Program-made: the position numbers and the translations under genes
Shown here: in pieces, positions 5,361 through 5,559 of the stretch
How positions within the stretch are numbered: position 1 is the stretch's first letter
Layout of the letters: every line of letters begins with the position of its first letter
Assembly (NCBI GenBank): GCA_027296385.1
Contig: JAPUJD010000164.1
Coordinates: forward strand, 1-5,559
Length of the DNA: 5,559 nucleotides
Reading direction: 5' to 3'
Origin: Acidobacteriota bacterium
Lineage (GTDB): Bacteria; Acidobacteriota; Thermoanaerobaculia; Multivoradales; JAHEKO01
The notes under the pieces: model-generated
Seen by the model: the letters and a program-made list of their open reading frames with translations, nothing else
Database searches by the model: none
Told to the model about the DNA's origin: nothing

Positions 5361-5559
5361 TCACTTCGGAGCGAACAGCGCACGAGCTTTAGGATCCTCA
5401 GCATTAGAAGAGCCGCCCACAAAGGGGGTCCACTCGGGCAGGACCAGAGCGAGGTAGAACGGCAGGACGGCGATGAGGTCAACGACTCCTTCGGCGGAGC
5501 TCAGAACGGAGCTACCCAGCGCCTCCCGCCTCGGCCCCCTTCTGCACCGCGTCCTCACC
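5361..5559 (-). pseudogene. Voltage-gated (Kv-type) ion channel fragment, S3-S4, frame-disrupted and cut by window edge
   Basis: The minus-strand reading that enters at the right edge contains SSAEGVVDLIAVLPFYLALV (5501-5440 approximately), which matches the S3 helix of six-transmembrane potassium channels (pattern SPxxxxDLxAxLPFYL). After EWTPFVGGSS this frame ends at a TGA (5361-5363) without S4. In the next frame, LMLRILKLVRCSLRS (5404-5363 approximately) has the every-third-residue R/K spacing of an S4 voltage sensor, so one frameshift in the S3-S4 linker would restore the channel. No pore helix, TVGYG filter or S6 follows; instead malate dehydrogenase-like sequence begins. The S1-S2 part would lie beyond the right edge. 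The S3 match is good. The S4 match is weaker and could be partly chance. Confidence 0.5.

Overview
The window is GC-rich DNA with a strong G/C third-position bias. It looks like a chromosomal segment of a free-living Gram-negative-type bacterium. Two neighbouring genes encode probable exported or lipid-anchored proteins, and the protein types (a DUF1015 protein joined to a phosphoglycerate-dehydrogenase-like enzyme, and a PF10023-type aminopeptidase) would fit Acidobacteriota or a delta/Myxococcota-like lineage. That placement is inference from gene content and cannot be proven here. No rRNA, tRNA, CRISPR array, integrase or transposase was seen.

Layout. Positions 1-1899 (minus strand) hold a two-gene unit read from right to left. 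First comes a complete DUF1015 protein (409 aa, TTG start). Then, 14 bases later and with a ribosome site overlapping the upstream stop codon, comes the N-terminal 218 codons of a SerA-like D-3-phosphoglycerate dehydrogenase that runs off the left edge. The 160-base gap upstream (1900-2059) holds a possible -10 box and a perfect 7-bp inverted repeat at the likely 5' end of the message. Positions 2060-2989 (minus) encode a cytoplasmic alpha/beta-hydrolase with an intact catalytic triad.

Positions 2990-3108 form a divergent control region with a perfect 16-bp inverted repeat overlapping a plausible minus-strand promoter. Positions 3109-5159 (plus) hold two genes joined by an ATGA stop/start overlap: a probably exported alpha/beta-hydrolase, then a lipoprotein zinc aminopeptidase of the PF10023/COG4324 type (HELAH motif).

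Positions 5160-5559 hold no intact gene. On the minus strand they carry what look like decayed pieces of two unrelated genes placed end to end: the S3/S4 voltage-sensor region of a Kv-type channel (frame-disrupted) and about 35-60 codons of a malate dehydrogenase.

Working together: the DUF1015/serA pair points to serine biosynthesis or phosphoserine metabolism. The hydrolase/aminopeptidase pair points to envelope-located hydrolysis of peptides or esters. The two divergent hydrolases may share one operator. I do not see a clear new multi-gene system. The points most worth a second look are the DUF1015-serA coupling, the divergent palindrome and the chimeric gene graveyard at the right edge.
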